From Sphaerochaetaceae bacterium (GTDB lineage: Bacteria > Spirochaetota > Spirochaetia > Sphaerochaetales > Sphaerochaetaceae), in NCBI GenBank assembly GCA_028700425.1, contig JAQVSP010000006.1:1-34814 (forward strand): a stretch of DNA of 34,814 nt, in the 5' to 3' direction. The notes below the pieces were generated by a model, which worked only from the letters and a program-made list of their open reading frames with translations, searched no databases and was not told the DNA's origin. Position numbers and translations under genes: made by a program. Within the stretch, counting starts at the first letter, position 1. Each line of letters opens with the position of its first letter. This document shows positions 15,970-25,622 of this stretch, piece by piece.

Positions 15970-17685
15970 ATGACCGCAATATTGACCTTGATTTTTGTAG
16001 CGGGAAGCCTTGGGCTTTTCCTTTTCGGCATGAAGATTCTCTCAGAAGGCCTTCAGAAGATGGCTGGAACAAGGATGAAATCTGTTCTGCGGATGATGAC
16101 CAAGAACCGCTTCATGGCAGTGCTTACCGGAGTAGGAATCACTGCCTTGATCCAGAGCTCATCAGCTACAACGGTCATGGTGGTCAGCTTTGTCAACGCA
16201 GGCCTTATGACCCTCTCCCAGAGCATAGGAGTCATTCTCGGTGCGAACATCGGCACAACCATCACTGCATGGATAGTCGCCTTGATAGGCTTCACCGTTG
16301 ACATCTCCTCCCTTTCCCTTCTTGCAATAGCCATTGCCCTTCCGCTGCAGTTCTCAAAGAAGACATACATCAAGAATGCAGGCGAGCTCTTGATGGGGCT
16401 GGGCCTTCTCTTTCTGGGCCTGCATTACCTGCAGGCTTCAATGCCGGACCTCTCAAGCCATATAGAGGTCTTGGCCTTCCTGCAGAAGCTCAACAGCGGA
16501 AGCCCCGTTTCCCTGATACTATGCGTTCTCATAGGCATGGTCATAACCATGATCATCCAGTCTTCTGCAGCCGCCATGACGCTGACCATAACAATGGCCT
16601 ATCAAGGCTATGTAGGCGTGAATGCAGCAGCAGCCCTCTGCCTTGGCCAGAACATAGGCACCACCATAACAGCCTGGCTGGCTTCGCTAAGGACAAGCAC
16701 TGCCGCCAAGCAAAGCGCCTGGGCCCACATTCTCTTCAATATCATAGGCTCTGTTCTTGCCTTGATCTTATTCAAGCCTTTCATGAACCTGGTCAACAGC
16801 ATAACCCCAGGTGATGTCTACAGCATGACAGGCACCAGCCTCACAAGCACCTTGCCGACCTTCCTGGCTACCTTCCACACCACCTTCAATGTCGTCAACA
16901 CCTTGCTCTTTTTGCCCTTTGTCAAGCAATTCGCCAAGCTCATCGAGAGGCTCATACCAACAAGGGATGATTACGAGGGCGGAACCTATCACTTCACCTA
17001 CATAGGCAATCCCTTCATTGATTCGCCTGAAATCTATCTTCCTGTCATAAAGGATGAGGTCAAGAAGCTGGCTGAAGTGGCTAAGGGCATGCTTGCCGAC
17101 TATAGGGCATTCTTCAACAAGGATCATAAGGAACTGGATGCCTTCATTGAGAGCGAGAAAAAAGCAGAGGAATATGCAGACCAGATGCAGGAACAGCTGA
17201 TAGGCTTCTGCGTTCACATGGTGCAGAAAGCCCAGGTTCCAACAAATGCAGAGGACCTTAACGCCTGCATAAGGGTCATCGACGAGCTGGAGTCTGTGAC
17301 AGACAGCATATACAACCTAGCCTGCATTGCCCGCGACCGCTGCCAGCAAGGCTGGCGCTTCAACAAGGAGACAGAGGATGCCATTCTTCAGTACGAAGCC
17401 CTGGTGAATGACTACCTGAACTTCATCTCAAGCCATATAGGCAAGACTTTTGACAAGGCTGACCTTGCACAGGCCTACAGGTTTGAGGAAGTCATAAACA
17501 ATGAGCGAAACCGCAACTCAAGCCTCGTCGAGACAAGGCTTGCCCAAAGCACCTCTGCTGTGAAGCAGGAGCTTCTCACCCTTGAGATAATTCGCCACCT
17601 AGAGCACATCGGAGATTTCTGCACAAACATTGCAGAGACCATGGCCAAGGCAGCAAAGCACGAGCCTGTGCTCAGGAAAAGCTGA
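15970..17685 (+). CDS. Na+/phosphate cotransporter family protein with PhoU-like C-terminal domain
   Basis: Inner-membrane transporter of the NptA/YjbB type, likely exchanging phosphate with Na+. Two inverted-topology repeats are visible: QSSSATTVMVVSFVNAG with GANIGTTITAW (about residues 62-100), and IQSSAAAMTLTITMAYQG with LGQNIGTTITAW (about 196-238). These QSSS/QSSA motifs are the family hallmark. Roughly eight hydrophobic segments span residues 1-325. From about 355 to the end the protein is soluble and helical, matching the PhoU-like domain often fused to bacterial members. It is 571 aa. The ribosome-binding site is weak. It is convergent with the DHH phosphoesterase gene, with only 6 bp between stops and no terminator. 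Confidence 0.9.
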   Translation: MTAILTLIFVAGSLGLFLFGMKILSEGLQKMAGTRMKSVLRMMTKNRFMAVLTGVGITALIQSSSATTVMVVSFVNAGLMTLSQSIGVILGANIGTTITAWIVALIGFTVDISSLSLLAIAIALPLQFSKKTYIKNAGELLMGLGLLFLGLHYLQASMPDLSSHIEVLAFLQKLNSGSPVSLILCVLIGMVITMIIQSSAAAMTLTITMAYQGYVGVNAAAALCLGQNIGTTITAWLASLRTSTAAKQSAWAHILFNIIGSVLALILFKPFMNLVNSITPGDVYSMTGTSLTSTLPTFLATFHTTFNVVNTLLFLPFVKQFAKLIERLIPTRDDYEGGTYHFTYIGNPFIDSPEIYLPVIKDEVKKLAEVAKGMLADYRAFFNKDHKELDAFIESEKKAEEYADQMQEQLIGFCVHMVQKAQVPTNAEDLNACIRVIDELESVTDSIYNLACIARDRCQQGWRFNKETEDAILQYEALVNDYLNFISSHIGKTFDKADLAQAYRFEEVINNERNRNSSLVETRLAQSTSAVKQELLTLEIIRHLEHIGDFCTNIAETMAKAAKHEPVLRKS

Positions 17686-17691
17686 CAGCCT

Positions 17692-18690
17692 CTACTTGAA
17701 ATACTTTGAATACTCCCCTTTTACAAGGGAGATGACATCCTCCAGGCTCTTGGCAAAGCAGCTTGCGCCCGAGGCATGGAAATGACCACCTCCACCGAAG
17801 GTCGAGGCTATGGCCCCTACATCAATGCCGCTGTCATGGCTGCTTCTGAAGCCTAGGACAAACTTGCCAGGTTCCTCGCCTGTCTTAATGAAGGCAATGC
17901 TCTTCACAGTGGCTACGCTCAGGAACTCCTGGTAGAACATATCGCTTGGCCTGTCGCTGTCAGCAAAGCGCTGCATGTCCTCTTCGGTTTCCCAGGAAAT
18001 GACAAGCCTGTCATCAAAGTGCCAGCTGGCTCTCTTGCATATCTCGAACAGGAACTCCTGGGAAGCTCTTGTGTTCTGCTGGAAGAACCTTGAATAAAGC
18101 CTGTCCAGTCCAAGGGCATAATGATCGACCAGGTCTGCAATTGCCGTGAGGCAGCCCTTCTGGTCGCCTCTGAGGAAGCGAAAGAAGCCAGTGTCTGTAA
18201 GAAAGCCCTGGACGATGTAGAGGGCAGCCTGCTTGGAGGGATAAAGGCCAAAGGCCTTGTATAGGCCATTGACCAGTATTGTTGTGGAAGGCGATGCAGG
18301 ATCGACATAGCTGGACTGGAAGGTCATCGGGCCTCTTGTGCCATGATGATCGATGACGATGCGAGGCAGCTTGGCTTCCTTAAGGCTGTCTGCGAATGCA
18401 GAACCTATTCGGAAGGTGTCGGCGCAATCGAGTATGCACACCAAGGGCTCCTGTGACAGGAACTCCTGAGGCAGGTGGCTGATGAAATTGTGCTCAAGCT
18501 CAGATATCTCAGGCTTTATGAAAGGTCCTTGATTGGCTAGAACGATGGACTTGGAATCCTTGCCCAAGGCAAGAAGCATCTCCCTGAAGGCAAGGCAAGA
18601 GAAGATGCAGTCTCCATCAGGCTTTTCATGACCTATGATCAGGAAGCTTCTGGACGTCCTGATAAGCTCAAGAAGCTCTTCGTTAACCAT
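17692..18690 (-). CDS. DHH/DHHA1 phosphoesterase, NrnA-like (oligoribonuclease / pAp phosphatase)
   Basis: Degrades short oligoribonucleotides and dephosphorylates 3'-phosphoadenosine 5'-phosphate in NrnA homologues. Motif I HEKPDGDCIFS starts at His21 with Asp25 and Asp27 as metal ligands; motif II is LDCAD (87-91); motif III is DHH (114-116); DTGFFRF follows; the DHHA1 substrate loop is GGGHFHASGAS close to the C-terminus. It is 332 aa, the normal NrnA length. It starts 5 bp after the clpX stop with AGGG as a modest ribosome-binding site, so it is probably the last gene of the clpP-clpX unit. A cyclic-dinucleotide-degrading relative is possible but less likely without extra domains. Confidence 0.87.
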   Translation of the reverse strand: MVNEELLELIRTSRSFLIIGHEKPDGDCIFSCLAFREMLLALGKDSKSIVLANQGPFIKPEISELEHNFISHLPQEFLSQEPLVCILDCADTFRIGSAFADSLKEAKLPRIVIDHHGTRGPMTFQSSYVDPASPSTTILVNGLYKAFGLYPSKQAALYIVQGFLTDTGFFRFLRGDQKGCLTAIADLVDHYALGLDRLYSRFFQQNTRASQEFLFEICKRASWHFDDRLVISWETEEDMQRFADSDRPSDMFYQEFLSVATVKSIAFIKTGEEPGKFVLGFRSSHDSGIDVGAIASTFGGGGHFHASGASCFAKSLEDVISLVKGEYSKYFK

Positions 18691-18695
18691 GGACC

Positions 18696-19952
18696 CTACC
18701 TTTCCGGCAAGCTCAGGACAAGGCCTTCCTGGCTTAGCAGCTGAGGAGAGCCTGTTCCGAGTATGGCGTCCTTGGTGATGACCACCTTCTTGACGTTCTT
18801 CATGCTTGGCAGCTCATACATGATCTCGAGCATCGCTTTCTCGATTATGCTCCTGATTCCTCTGGCTCCTGTCTTCTGCTCATAGGCCGTGGTCGCAACT
18901 GCGTCGATGGCTGAATCATCAAAGACAAGCTCCACGCCATCCATGGCCATTGAGGCCTGGTACTGGCGAACGATTGAGTTGCGAGGCTCAGTGACTATGC
19001 GCTTGAGATCCTCGATGCCAAGGTTATTCAGGCCCACATGTATAGGTAGCCTTCCTATGAACTCAGGTATGAGGCCGAACTTGATCAGGTCATCTGGAAG
19101 CATCTGCTTGTAGATCTGGTCAAGACCGATCTGGGATTGCTTGACAGAAGCCGATCCAAAGCCCATGGAGGATGTGGCTATGCGCTTCTCTATGACCTTG
19201 TCCAGGCCAACAAAGGCGCCTCCGCAGATGAACAGGATGTTCGCTGTGTTGATGCGCAGCATCTCCTGGTTTGGGTGCTTTCTTCCACCCTGCGGCGGAA
19301 CGCTGGCAACTGAGCCCTCGATGATCTTCAAAAGAGCCTGCTGGACTCCCTCGCCTGATACATCACGGGTTATGGAGACATTCTCGCCCTTCTTGGCGAT
19401 CTTGTCGATCTCGTCGATGAAGACGATTCCAACCTCGGCAGTGGTGATATCCTCGTCAGCAGCCTGGATCAGCTTGAGAAGGATGTTCTCAACATCCTCT
19501 CCAACGTAGCCTGCCTCTGTAAGGGTGGTTGCATCCGCAATGGCAAAGGGAACCTGAAGCTTGCGAGCAAGGGTGCGTGCAAGCAGCGTCTTTCCTGTGC
19601 CTGTCGGGCCGACGATGAGGATGTTGGACTTGTCGATATCAGGGCTTGAGCTGTCGCTAGGATGCTCATTCTGATACTTGATCCTCTTATAATGGTTGTA
19701 GACAGCCACCGAGAGAACTCTCTTGGCTTCATCCTGGCCGATGACATACTGGTCAAGGAACTCCTTGAGCTCATGAGGGGTGGGAATCGGGCCTGTGAGC
19801 GGATTGGAATTGACGCTGCCCTGCTCTGCATCGCCGCCCTTGAAAAGGCGGTTGAGCTCATGGGCGCAATCCTCGCAGATAGACACCCCGTTGGCGGTTA
19901 TCAAGCGGCTATAGGCGCTGCCGCAAAGCGAACATACACGAGCTCTTCCCAT
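18696..19952 (-). CDS. clpX: ATP-dependent Clp protease ATP-binding subunit ClpX
   Basis: AAA+ unfoldase that feeds substrates to ClpP. The N-terminal zinc-binding domain has C7, C10, C26 and C29 (CSLC, CEDC). Walker A GPTGTGKT is at 115-122, Walker B IVFIDE at 176-181, followed by the ClpX-typical [13 protein letters not shown], an IGF-type loop region (MGFGS), RLPIHVGL, and the sensor-2 [10 protein letters not shown]. It is 418 aa, full length. The start ATG shares one base with the clpP stop (TGATG), indicating translational coupling in a tig-clpP-clpX operon, a common bacterial order. Confidence 0.97.
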   Translation of the reverse strand: MGRARVCSLCGSAYSRLITANGVSICEDCAHELNRLFKGGDAEQGSVNSNPLTGPIPTPHELKEFLDQYVIGQDEAKRVLSVAVYNHYKRIKYQNEHPSDSSSPDIDKSNILIVGPTGTGKTLLARTLARKLQVPFAIADATTLTEAGYVGEDVENILLKLIQAADEDITTAEVGIVFIDEIDKIAKKGENVSITRDVSGEGVQQALLKIIEGSVASVPPQGGRKHPNQEMLRINTANILFICGGAFVGLDKVIEKRIATSSMGFGSASVKQSQIGLDQIYKQMLPDDLIKFGLIPEFIGRLPIHVGLNNLGIEDLKRIVTEPRNSIVRQYQASMAMDGVELVFDDSAIDAVATTAYEQKTGARGIRSIIEKAMLEIMYELPSMKNVKKVVITKDAILGTGSPQLLSQEGLVLSLPER

Positions 19953-20560
19953 CAGCGTTTCTCCAGGATCCTGTCAGCGATGCCATAGGCGATGGCTGAC
20001 TTTGCATCCAGATAGAAGTCTCTCTCGATATCCTTGGCCAGGACCTCGGCAGGCTTGCCGCAATCTCGGGCCAGGTAGTCGATGGTCAGCTTCTTCAGCC
20101 TAAGGATCTCTGCCGCTTGTATTGAGACATCGGTCTGCTGGCCTTCGACTCCACCCCAGGGCTGATGAATCATGATCCTGCTGGATGGCAGGATGATCCT
20201 CTTGCCCTTGGCTCCGCCTGCAAAGATGATGGCAGCCATTGAGCATGCCTGACCCATGCATATGGTATTCACATCTGCATGGAGGTAGGACATTGTGTCG
20301 TAGACGGCCAAGCCGGCGGTTATGACGCCGCCGGGGCTGTTGATGTAAAGGTTTATGTCCTTATCCGGATCCACGGAATCAAGGAAAAGAAGCTGAGCGA
20401 TGACCAAGTCTGCCGTGGCGTCGTTTATCTCGCCATCAAGGAAGACGATCCGCTCCTTCAGAAGGCGGCTGTAGATATCGTAGGATCTCTCCCCGATGCC
20501 TGTGCTTTCAACCACCATCGGAATAAGGCTCTGGTTTCTCTCGTTTCTACTGTCTTTCAA
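19952..20560 (-). CDS. clpP: ATP-dependent Clp protease proteolytic subunit ClpP, TTG start
   Basis: Serine protease that forms the tetradecameric chamber used with ClpX. The catalytic triad is Ser107 (GQACSMAA), His132 (MIHQPWGG) and Asp181 (ERDFYL). The first residues ([19 protein letters not shown]) match the family N-terminal axial-loop region. The start is a TTG directly following the tig stop (TAATTG), with AAGGA about 8 nt upstream; there is no better ATG before the conserved LIPM. It is 202 aa, normal. The sequence around the nucleophile reads ACSMAA rather than the usual AASMGA, a mild variation that keeps the triad. Confidence 0.96.
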   Translation of the reverse strand: MKDSRNERNQSLIPMVVESTGIGERSYDIYSRLLKERIVFLDGEINDATADLVIAQLLFLDSVDPDKDINLYINSPGGVITAGLAVYDTMSYLHADVNTICMGQACSMAAIIFAGGAKGKRIILPSSRIMIHQPWGGVEGQQTDVSIQAAEILRLKKLTIDYLARDCGKPAEVLAKDIERDFYLDAKSAIAYGIADRILEKR

Positions 20561-21838
20561 TTAATTTTCCTTTTTCTCAGTGAAGGTATTGGCTGCCAGC
20601 AGCAAGTCCTGGCAAAGGTCGTTGCAGATATCCTCTGTGACAAGGGTCTTGAAGTAGTCATTGTACTCAGGATGGTCCTTTGTTGTCTCGGCATACTTGG
20701 CCATGGATTGCTCAATCTGCTGATCGGTTGGCTTGATGCCTTCTGCCTTGATGATGGCTCCGAGAATCAAGGATCCCTTGACCTGCTTCAGAAGATTGTC
20801 CTTATTGGCCTCGATGTACTTGTCCTTTGTCATTCCCTGGGCTTCGAAGAACTTCTCGACCTGGTCAACAGGAGCATTGTACTGGGAGAGCATCTGGGCC
20901 CAGGCATTGTTTCCAGCCTCGTCTATGGCGCTGTCTGGAACATCGATCTGGGTCTGGGCGATGAGCTTGTCCACAAGGGCGTCGAACTTGGCGTTCTTGT
21001 TCTTCTCCTCGGCCTTGGCCTCAAGGTCTGCCTTTGTGGCTGCGATGAGGTCTTCCTTTGTCTTGTACTTTTCGCTCACATCCTGGGCAAGGTCATCATC
21101 CAGCTCAGGGATGCTGAGGTAGCGTACCTTGGAGACCTCGATGGCATACTGCTTGTGGTCCTGCTTGCCCTCAAGGGTCTTGGCATCGCCGACCTTCACG
21201 CCAAGCAAGGCCTCTCCGAACTTCTTGCCATCCTCTGGCCCGATGATCTCAAGAAAATCCTCGTTGGCAGTGTCTGCCTTCTTCTCGCCATTCTCATCAA
21301 GCTCCCATGTGTTCATTGTCACATAGTCGCCGGCAACGGCTTCGCCGTCCCTGTTGACCAGGCTGGAATTGCGCTTCTTGATTTCCTCAATGGCTTCATC
21401 GACTTCCTTGTCAGTGACCTTGGCCACCGCAGCCTCAACCTCATTGCCCTTGTAGCTTGCAAGCTCAAAGGTTGGCTTGATGTCATACTTGATGCTGAAA
21501 ACCAGGTCTCCGGACTTGTATGGGAAAAGGGACTCCTCGTCAATAAGCGACGGAGAGTTGTTCCAATAAGGCTTGAGATCCTCCTCAAGGCCTTCCACGA
21601 CTGAGCCAACAGCAGCATCAAGCTTGTCAGCTGCAACCTCGTTTAGAATCTGATCGCCATACTTGGAATCGATGATGGAGGTAGGAACATGGCCCTTGCG
21701 GAATCCAGGAACCACTAGCTTCTTTGCATAATCGCTGAGCTTTGTGGCATACTCATCCTTTATTTCCTGCTCACCTACGGTGATTGTCAGCTTCAGAGCG
21801 GATTTCTCCAGCTTCTCTGTCTTGTACTCGTAACTCAT
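20561..21838 (-). CDS. tig: Trigger factor (ribosome-associated chaperone)
   Basis: Chaperone that binds nascent chains at the ribosomal exit tunnel. The N-terminal domain carries the ribosome-docking loop PGFRKGHVP (about 44-52, canonical GFRxGKxP). A divergent FKBP-type PPIase domain follows (GDYVTMNTWELDENGEKKADT), then a long charged helical C-terminal domain. It is 425 aa, the normal length. The ATG has AGAGGAA about 6 nt upstream. It heads the tig-clpP-clpX-phosphoesterase unit; the 85-bp gap from pepF is AT-rich, with a possible -10 (TATACT) but no clear -35. Confidence 0.95.
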   Translation of the reverse strand: MSYEYKTEKLEKSALKLTITVGEQEIKDEYATKLSDYAKKLVVPGFRKGHVPTSIIDSKYGDQILNEVAADKLDAAVGSVVEGLEEDLKPYWNNSPSLIDEESLFPYKSGDLVFSIKYDIKPTFELASYKGNEVEAAVAKVTDKEVDEAIEEIKKRNSSLVNRDGEAVAGDYVTMNTWELDENGEKKADTANEDFLEIIGPEDGKKFGEALLGVKVGDAKTLEGKQDHKQYAIEVSKVRYLSIPELDDDLAQDVSEKYKTKEDLIAATKADLEAKAEEKNKNAKFDALVDKLIAQTQIDVPDSAIDEAGNNAWAQMLSQYNAPVDQVEKFFEAQGMTKDKYIEANKDNLLKQVKGSLILGAIIKAEGIKPTDQQIEQSMAKYAETTKDHPEYNDYFKTLVTEDICNDLCQDLLLAANTFTEKKEN

Positions 21839-21923
21839 TTATTTCCTCTTTATAAGTTAATTCAATCACGCTAGTATAATAAAAACGCTTGCGTTCATCC
21901 ATACCAGCGCACTTGTTTTTTGT

Positions 21924-23708
21924 TTATTTTCCTGTCAGTCTCTCATACTCATCCAGAAGGCCTGCAAAGCGCTCGATAGCTGTCTTCACCGGCTCAGGTG
22001 TGCTCATGTCGACTCCAGCTGCCTTCAGGCTCTCTATTGGATACCTGGAGCCGCCGCTTCTAAGGAATCCAAGGTAGTCAGCAAGCTCGCTGGCTCCGCC
22101 CTCCATGACGCGCTTGGAAAGAGCGATGGAGGCTGAAAGCCCTGTTGAGTACTTGTAGACGTAGAAGGCCCTGTAGAAATGAGGGATCCTCAAGGCTTCC
22201 AGCGAGCTTTCCTCCGGCAGATAGACTTCATCGCCGAAGTACATCTTCAAAAGCTCGCCGTAGATCTCGCGGATTGAGTCAAGGGTCAAGGGGACTCCCG
22301 ACTCTGCAAGCCTGTGGGCCTTCAGCTCGAACTCTGCAAACATGGTCTGGCGGAACAGGGTTCCGATTATGTCATCAAGCTGGCTGCTGATGATCGAGGC
22401 CTTGGCAGTATCGCTAGGGGTGTGGGCCAGAAGATAGCGTGCAAGCATCTGCTCATTGAAGGTCGATGCAACCTCTGCCTCAAAGATGGTGTAGTTCGCG
22501 CATGAGACCGGATTGCTCCTGTTGCTGTAGTAGCTGTGCATGGAGTGTCCGCCCTCGTGAGCCAAGGTAAAGAGGCTCTTGTTGGTGTCTCCACGATAGC
22601 TGATAAGTATGAAGGGATTTCCCACAAGAGCGCCTGCGCTGAAAGCTCCGCTTCTCTTGCCCTTGTTCTCATAGCGATCGACCCAGCGGTCTTCTGTCAG
22701 GCCCTTGCAAAGCACTCCAACATAATCCTGTCCCAGCGGCAGCAATGCATCATGGATGATTGAGACAGCCTGGTCATAGGAGATGTCGGTCTTCTCTTCG
22801 CTTACCATCGGGGTGTAAACATCCCAGTGTGAGAGCTTTTTCAGCCCGAGGGCCCTGCGCTTGACATCGTAGAAGCGATGAAGCACCTCAAGGCCGCCAT
22901 GTACAGTCTCAATAAGGTTCTCGTAGACGCTGGAGGGAACCTTGTCCTGGAAGAGGGGCGCCTCAAGGCAGCTGGAGAATCCGCGTGCTCTTGATATGAA
23001 GATATCCTGCTTGACAGCGGAGCCATAAAGGCTGGCTATTGTCTGCTTTACTGAGTCAAAGCCCTTGTAGTACTGCTTGTAGGCTTTCTTCCTGAGCTTT
23101 GGATCCTCAGAATGCAGGAAGGATGAGAGGGAGGAGTTGGTAAGCGGCTTTCCGTCGATCTTGCCAAAATCCAGGTCCACGTTCGTCAAGGCTGCAAAGG
23201 CTGCCTGAGGGGCTGAGGATACGCTTCCCTGCATTGCAAGGATGTTCTCCTCCTTCTCGCTGAGGATGTGATCCTTGAGCCTGAGAGTCTTGTGCAAGGC
23301 AACGCGGTAGTCGGCAAAGTCAGGCTCGTCTGCCCATTTATCAGCATCCTTGATGCTCATGAGCTGAGGCTCAAAGTAGCTGAATGCAGACTCAAAGTCC
23401 GTCTCAAGCTGGCTTGCCATCCCAAGCCTTTTCTGGTTGGCACCATCAGAGCCATCGGCTGCATGCTTTAAGAAGGCGTAGTTTCCTATGCGGTCAAGCT
23501 CCTTTATGGCTGTCCATCTCCAGCCAAGAGTCTCGAGAAGGCCTTCACGGCCCTCCATCATCCTCTTCTGGAACCCAGAGACCTTTGCAATCTCTGCCTT
23601 GAATGCCTCATAGGCCTTCTCCCACTGCTGGTCATCTGCAAAAAGGGAGCTCAGGTCCCACTTGTCCGATTCCGCAATCTCGCTTCTTTTCTTCAGCTCT
23701 TCGCTCAT
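21924..23708 (-). CDS. pepF: Oligoendopeptidase F, M3 family zinc peptidase
   Basis: Cytoplasmic metallopeptidase that cleaves short oligopeptides. The zinc motif HEGGH is at 384-388 (TLAHEGGHSMHSYYS), with the third-ligand Glu about 25 residues downstream in YTIFEAEVASTFNE. Flanking PepF-typical stretches are FSAGALVGNPFILISYRG and YKYSTGLSASIALS. It is 594 aa, the usual size of the PepF/M3B clade. The start overlaps the rdgB stop as ATGA. It was probably co-transcribed with rdgB; a weak 4-bp hairpin plus T run follows at about 21885-21897. Confidence 0.94.
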   Translation of the reverse strand: MSEELKKRSEIAESDKWDLSSLFADDQQWEKAYEAFKAEIAKVSGFQKRMMEGREGLLETLGWRWTAIKELDRIGNYAFLKHAADGSDGANQKRLGMASQLETDFESAFSYFEPQLMSIKDADKWADEPDFADYRVALHKTLRLKDHILSEKEENILAMQGSVSSAPQAAFAALTNVDLDFGKIDGKPLTNSSLSSFLHSEDPKLRKKAYKQYYKGFDSVKQTIASLYGSAVKQDIFISRARGFSSCLEAPLFQDKVPSSVYENLIETVHGGLEVLHRFYDVKRRALGLKKLSHWDVYTPMVSEEKTDISYDQAVSIIHDALLPLGQDYVGVLCKGLTEDRWVDRYENKGKRSGAFSAGALVGNPFILISYRGDTNKSLFTLAHEGGHSMHSYYSNRSNPVSCANYTIFEAEVASTFNEQMLARYLLAHTPSDTAKASIISSQLDDIIGTLFRQTMFAEFELKAHRLAESGVPLTLDSIREIYGELLKMYFGDEVYLPEESSLEALRIPHFYRAFYVYKYSTGLSASIALSKRVMEGGASELADYLGFLRSGGSRYPIESLKAAGVDMSTPEPVKTAIERFAGLLDEYERLTGK

Positions 23709-24319
23709 GCTCTATCTCCTCCATCTTTCTCTATCTCATTGATCACTGCAAGCATCGCCCTGGATGCCAGGGCCCTGTGTCCGATTCGGTTCTTGACTTC
23801 AGTGCCAAGAGTCGCCATTGTCACATTATAGCCATCGATCACAAACACTGGATCATAGCCAAAGCCTCCAGATCCTTCAAGGTGGGTGCTTATCGACCCA
23901 TTGACGGCCCTTTGGATTGTATATATCTCGTTTTCGCTGACCATCAGCGTCAGGCAGCAGACGAAATGGGCCCTTCTGTCCAGGCCCTCAAGGCGCTTGA
24001 TCAAGAGCCTGTTCTTCTGCTCTGCGGTGAGGAGCTGGATGCCATCAGGGGATCCAAAGCGCGCAGTGTGAATGCCAAGCTCACCAGGAAGGCTGTCAAC
24101 CAGAAGGCCTGAGTCATCCGCAAGCACCGCATGCCTGCCGCCGACCAGGTAAAAAAGGCTCCTGGCCTTGAGCATGGAGTTCTCAAGGAATGTTGTTCCT
24201 GTTTCATCGCAGTCGAAGTCTATGCCTAGATCCGAGGGAAGTTCCAGCTCAACGCCCTTTAAAAGGGCTGCAAGCTCCTCTCTCTTATGGCCATTGTTGC
24301 TTGCCAATAGAATATGCAT
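23705..24319 (-). CDS. rdgB: Non-canonical purine NTP pyrophosphatase (RdgB/HAM1)
   Basis: Hydrolyses ITP, dITP and XTP to keep deaminated purines out of nucleic acids. Family motifs: SNNGHKREE at 7-15 (the S/T-x-N-x-x-K phosphate site), ADDSGLLVDSLPGELGIHTARF in the middle (catalytic Asp pair), GGFGYDPVF and KNRIGHRALA towards the C-terminus. It is 204 aa, typical. No Shine-Dalgarno is visible; a TATTAT about 11 nt before the ATG could be a -10, which would make the transcript nearly leaderless, though no good -35 is seen. It overlaps pepF. Confidence 0.94.
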   Translation of the reverse strand: MHILLASNNGHKREELAALLKGVELELPSDLGIDFDCDETGTTFLENSMLKARSLFYLVGGRHAVLADDSGLLVDSLPGELGIHTARFGSPDGIQLLTAEQKNRLLIKRLEGLDRRAHFVCCLTLMVSENEIYTIQRAVNGSISTHLEGSGGFGYDPVFVIDGYNVTMATLGTEVKNRIGHRALASRAMLAVINEIEKDGGDRA

Positions 24320-24375
24320 AGGCCAAGTCTATAATAAAAACATAAATAAAAAAAGAGCAAATGGAAAAGCGCCTG

Positions 24376-25509
24376 TCATTTAGGATCCAGGCTTACCAAT
24401 CCATAGCGCTGAGCATTGTCACGGATCAGGCTTCTCAGCTGAAGGCAGGTGAAGCCGACATCCTCGAGCAATGAGAAGCGAGCATCCAGCATGAGCCTGC
24501 GCTGCCTCTCATCAAGGCCTTCAAGGCGAAGATGCCTGGAATAAGCCTTTTTCTCATCAAGGCACTGGCCTCTGGAGGCTCGAAGTGCATCCTGGATCAT
24601 CTGGCGTCCAAGCGTTACAGTGCTGGAGACCGATCCGCGAGGCTTGTTCTGCAGGTCGATGAGAATCTTCAGTGGAAAACGGATTCTTTCTCTCTCCTGG
24701 ATTCTCTTTCCTGCCATCTTCTTGCGGCATCGTGCAAGCTTCTCCCCCAGGACTTCAGCCTCAGCAACAGATGCGCTGCCCATCTTCTGCTCAAGCTCCA
24801 TGGAATGAAGCAGGTAGATGTTGTGCAGCTGCTTATCGTGCTCCCTGTTCACCTGTACCTGGAACTGATAGCCCTCAAAGACCTCCTTTATCCTCTTCAT
24901 CTCCAGCTTGTCGTAGCCGAGGAGCTCTGCGATGACCTCCATCTCCAGTAGGCTTGCCTCAGGCAGCAGGCAGAAGATCACTGTTGAAGCTCTCTTTCGG
25001 CAGACAGCAGAATGATACATGGCATTCTTGAGCCTATACATGGCATCCTGGTAAAGGCTCTTGAGAAGGTTGTCGCCATCTTCGCGCAAGGCAAGATGGT
25101 AGGCAGCTGGCTCTGCATCACCCTCTTCGTCAGTGAATGATGCTCTCTCACCCATGGCCCATGTCCGCTCCGCAATGGAAGCCTTCAGGCCTGCTGCAAA
25201 GCTTGAATGGCTGTAGCATGACATGCGAAAGCGGATCACAGCCTTGAGATAGGATTCGAAAGACACTCCCCTATAGGTGAAATCAAGAATCAGGGACTTC
25301 ACAGAAGGCATTACGTAAAGAAGGAAGCCAGAGGCATCCTCGCCATCAATCCTCCTTATGGCCTGCGGATAAAAATATATGAACTCCATACAGCCTTGGC
25401 AAAGCTCTATATAGCCCGGATCGCTTTGAAGGGCTCTATCATCAGCTGTCTTTCCCATCCGAGACTGCAGCTCCAGAACCATCTTGGTCATCCTTGTCAT
25501 CTCAGCCAT
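24376..25509 (-). CDS. Unassigned 377-aa protein; N-terminal part faintly resembles sigma region 2
   Basis: I do not recognise this protein with confidence. It has no signal peptide or membrane segment and is rich in Arg, Lys, Leu and Met with mostly helical character. Residues about 40-105 (MEFIYFYPQAIRR, DASGFLLYVMPSVK, VSFESYLKAVIRFRM) recall the aromatic, helical pattern of sigma-70 region 2, as in a group of poorly described spirochaete proteins; this is my pattern recognition, not a domain match. The middle (LEMEVIAELLGYDKLEMKRIKEVFEGYQ) and a later stretch (TLGRQMIQDALRAS) could be helix-turn-helix-like. The ATG has GGAGG 9 nt upstream. It is co-directional with rdgB, 56 bp away. Confidence 0.6.
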   Translation of the reverse strand: MAEMTRMTKMVLELQSRMGKTADDRALQSDPGYIELCQGCMEFIYFYPQAIRRIDGEDASGFLLYVMPSVKSLILDFTYRGVSFESYLKAVIRFRMSCYSHSSFAAGLKASIAERTWAMGERASFTDEEGDAEPAAYHLALREDGDNLLKSLYQDAMYRLKNAMYHSAVCRKRASTVIFCLLPEASLLEMEVIAELLGYDKLEMKRIKEVFEGYQFQVQVNREHDKQLHNIYLLHSMELEQKMGSASVAEAEVLGEKLARCRKKMAGKRIQERERIRFPLKILIDLQNKPRGSVSSTVTLGRQMIQDALRASRGQCLDEKKAYSRHLRLEGLDERQRRLMLDARFSLLEDVGFTCLQLRSLIRDNAQRYGLVSLDPK

Positions 25510-25597
25510 GCGCTCATACCTCCATCATAGAAACAGGTGCAATGCCGACAGCTAAGCTAGCTAGACTTCTCATAACTTCCTTCCCAAACAACGCTTG

Positions 25598-25622
25598 TGT
25601 TACTTTTTTCTAAATAGTAACA
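25598..25622. repeat. Perfect 7-bp inverted repeat
   Basis: TGTTACT and AGTAACA flank an 11-nt AT-rich centre. The repeat overlaps the end of the possible 79-aa ORF and lies about 90 bp upstream of the 377-aa gene on the minus strand. There is no T tract beyond the stem, so an operator is as likely as a terminator. Confidence 0.4.

Noticed and set aside
20279-21604. 441-codon open frame on the plus strand opposite clpP and tig
   Set aside because: It is antisense to two unmistakable genes, has no ribosome-binding site, and its Val/Leu/Gly-rich product reflects the reversed codons of those genes.
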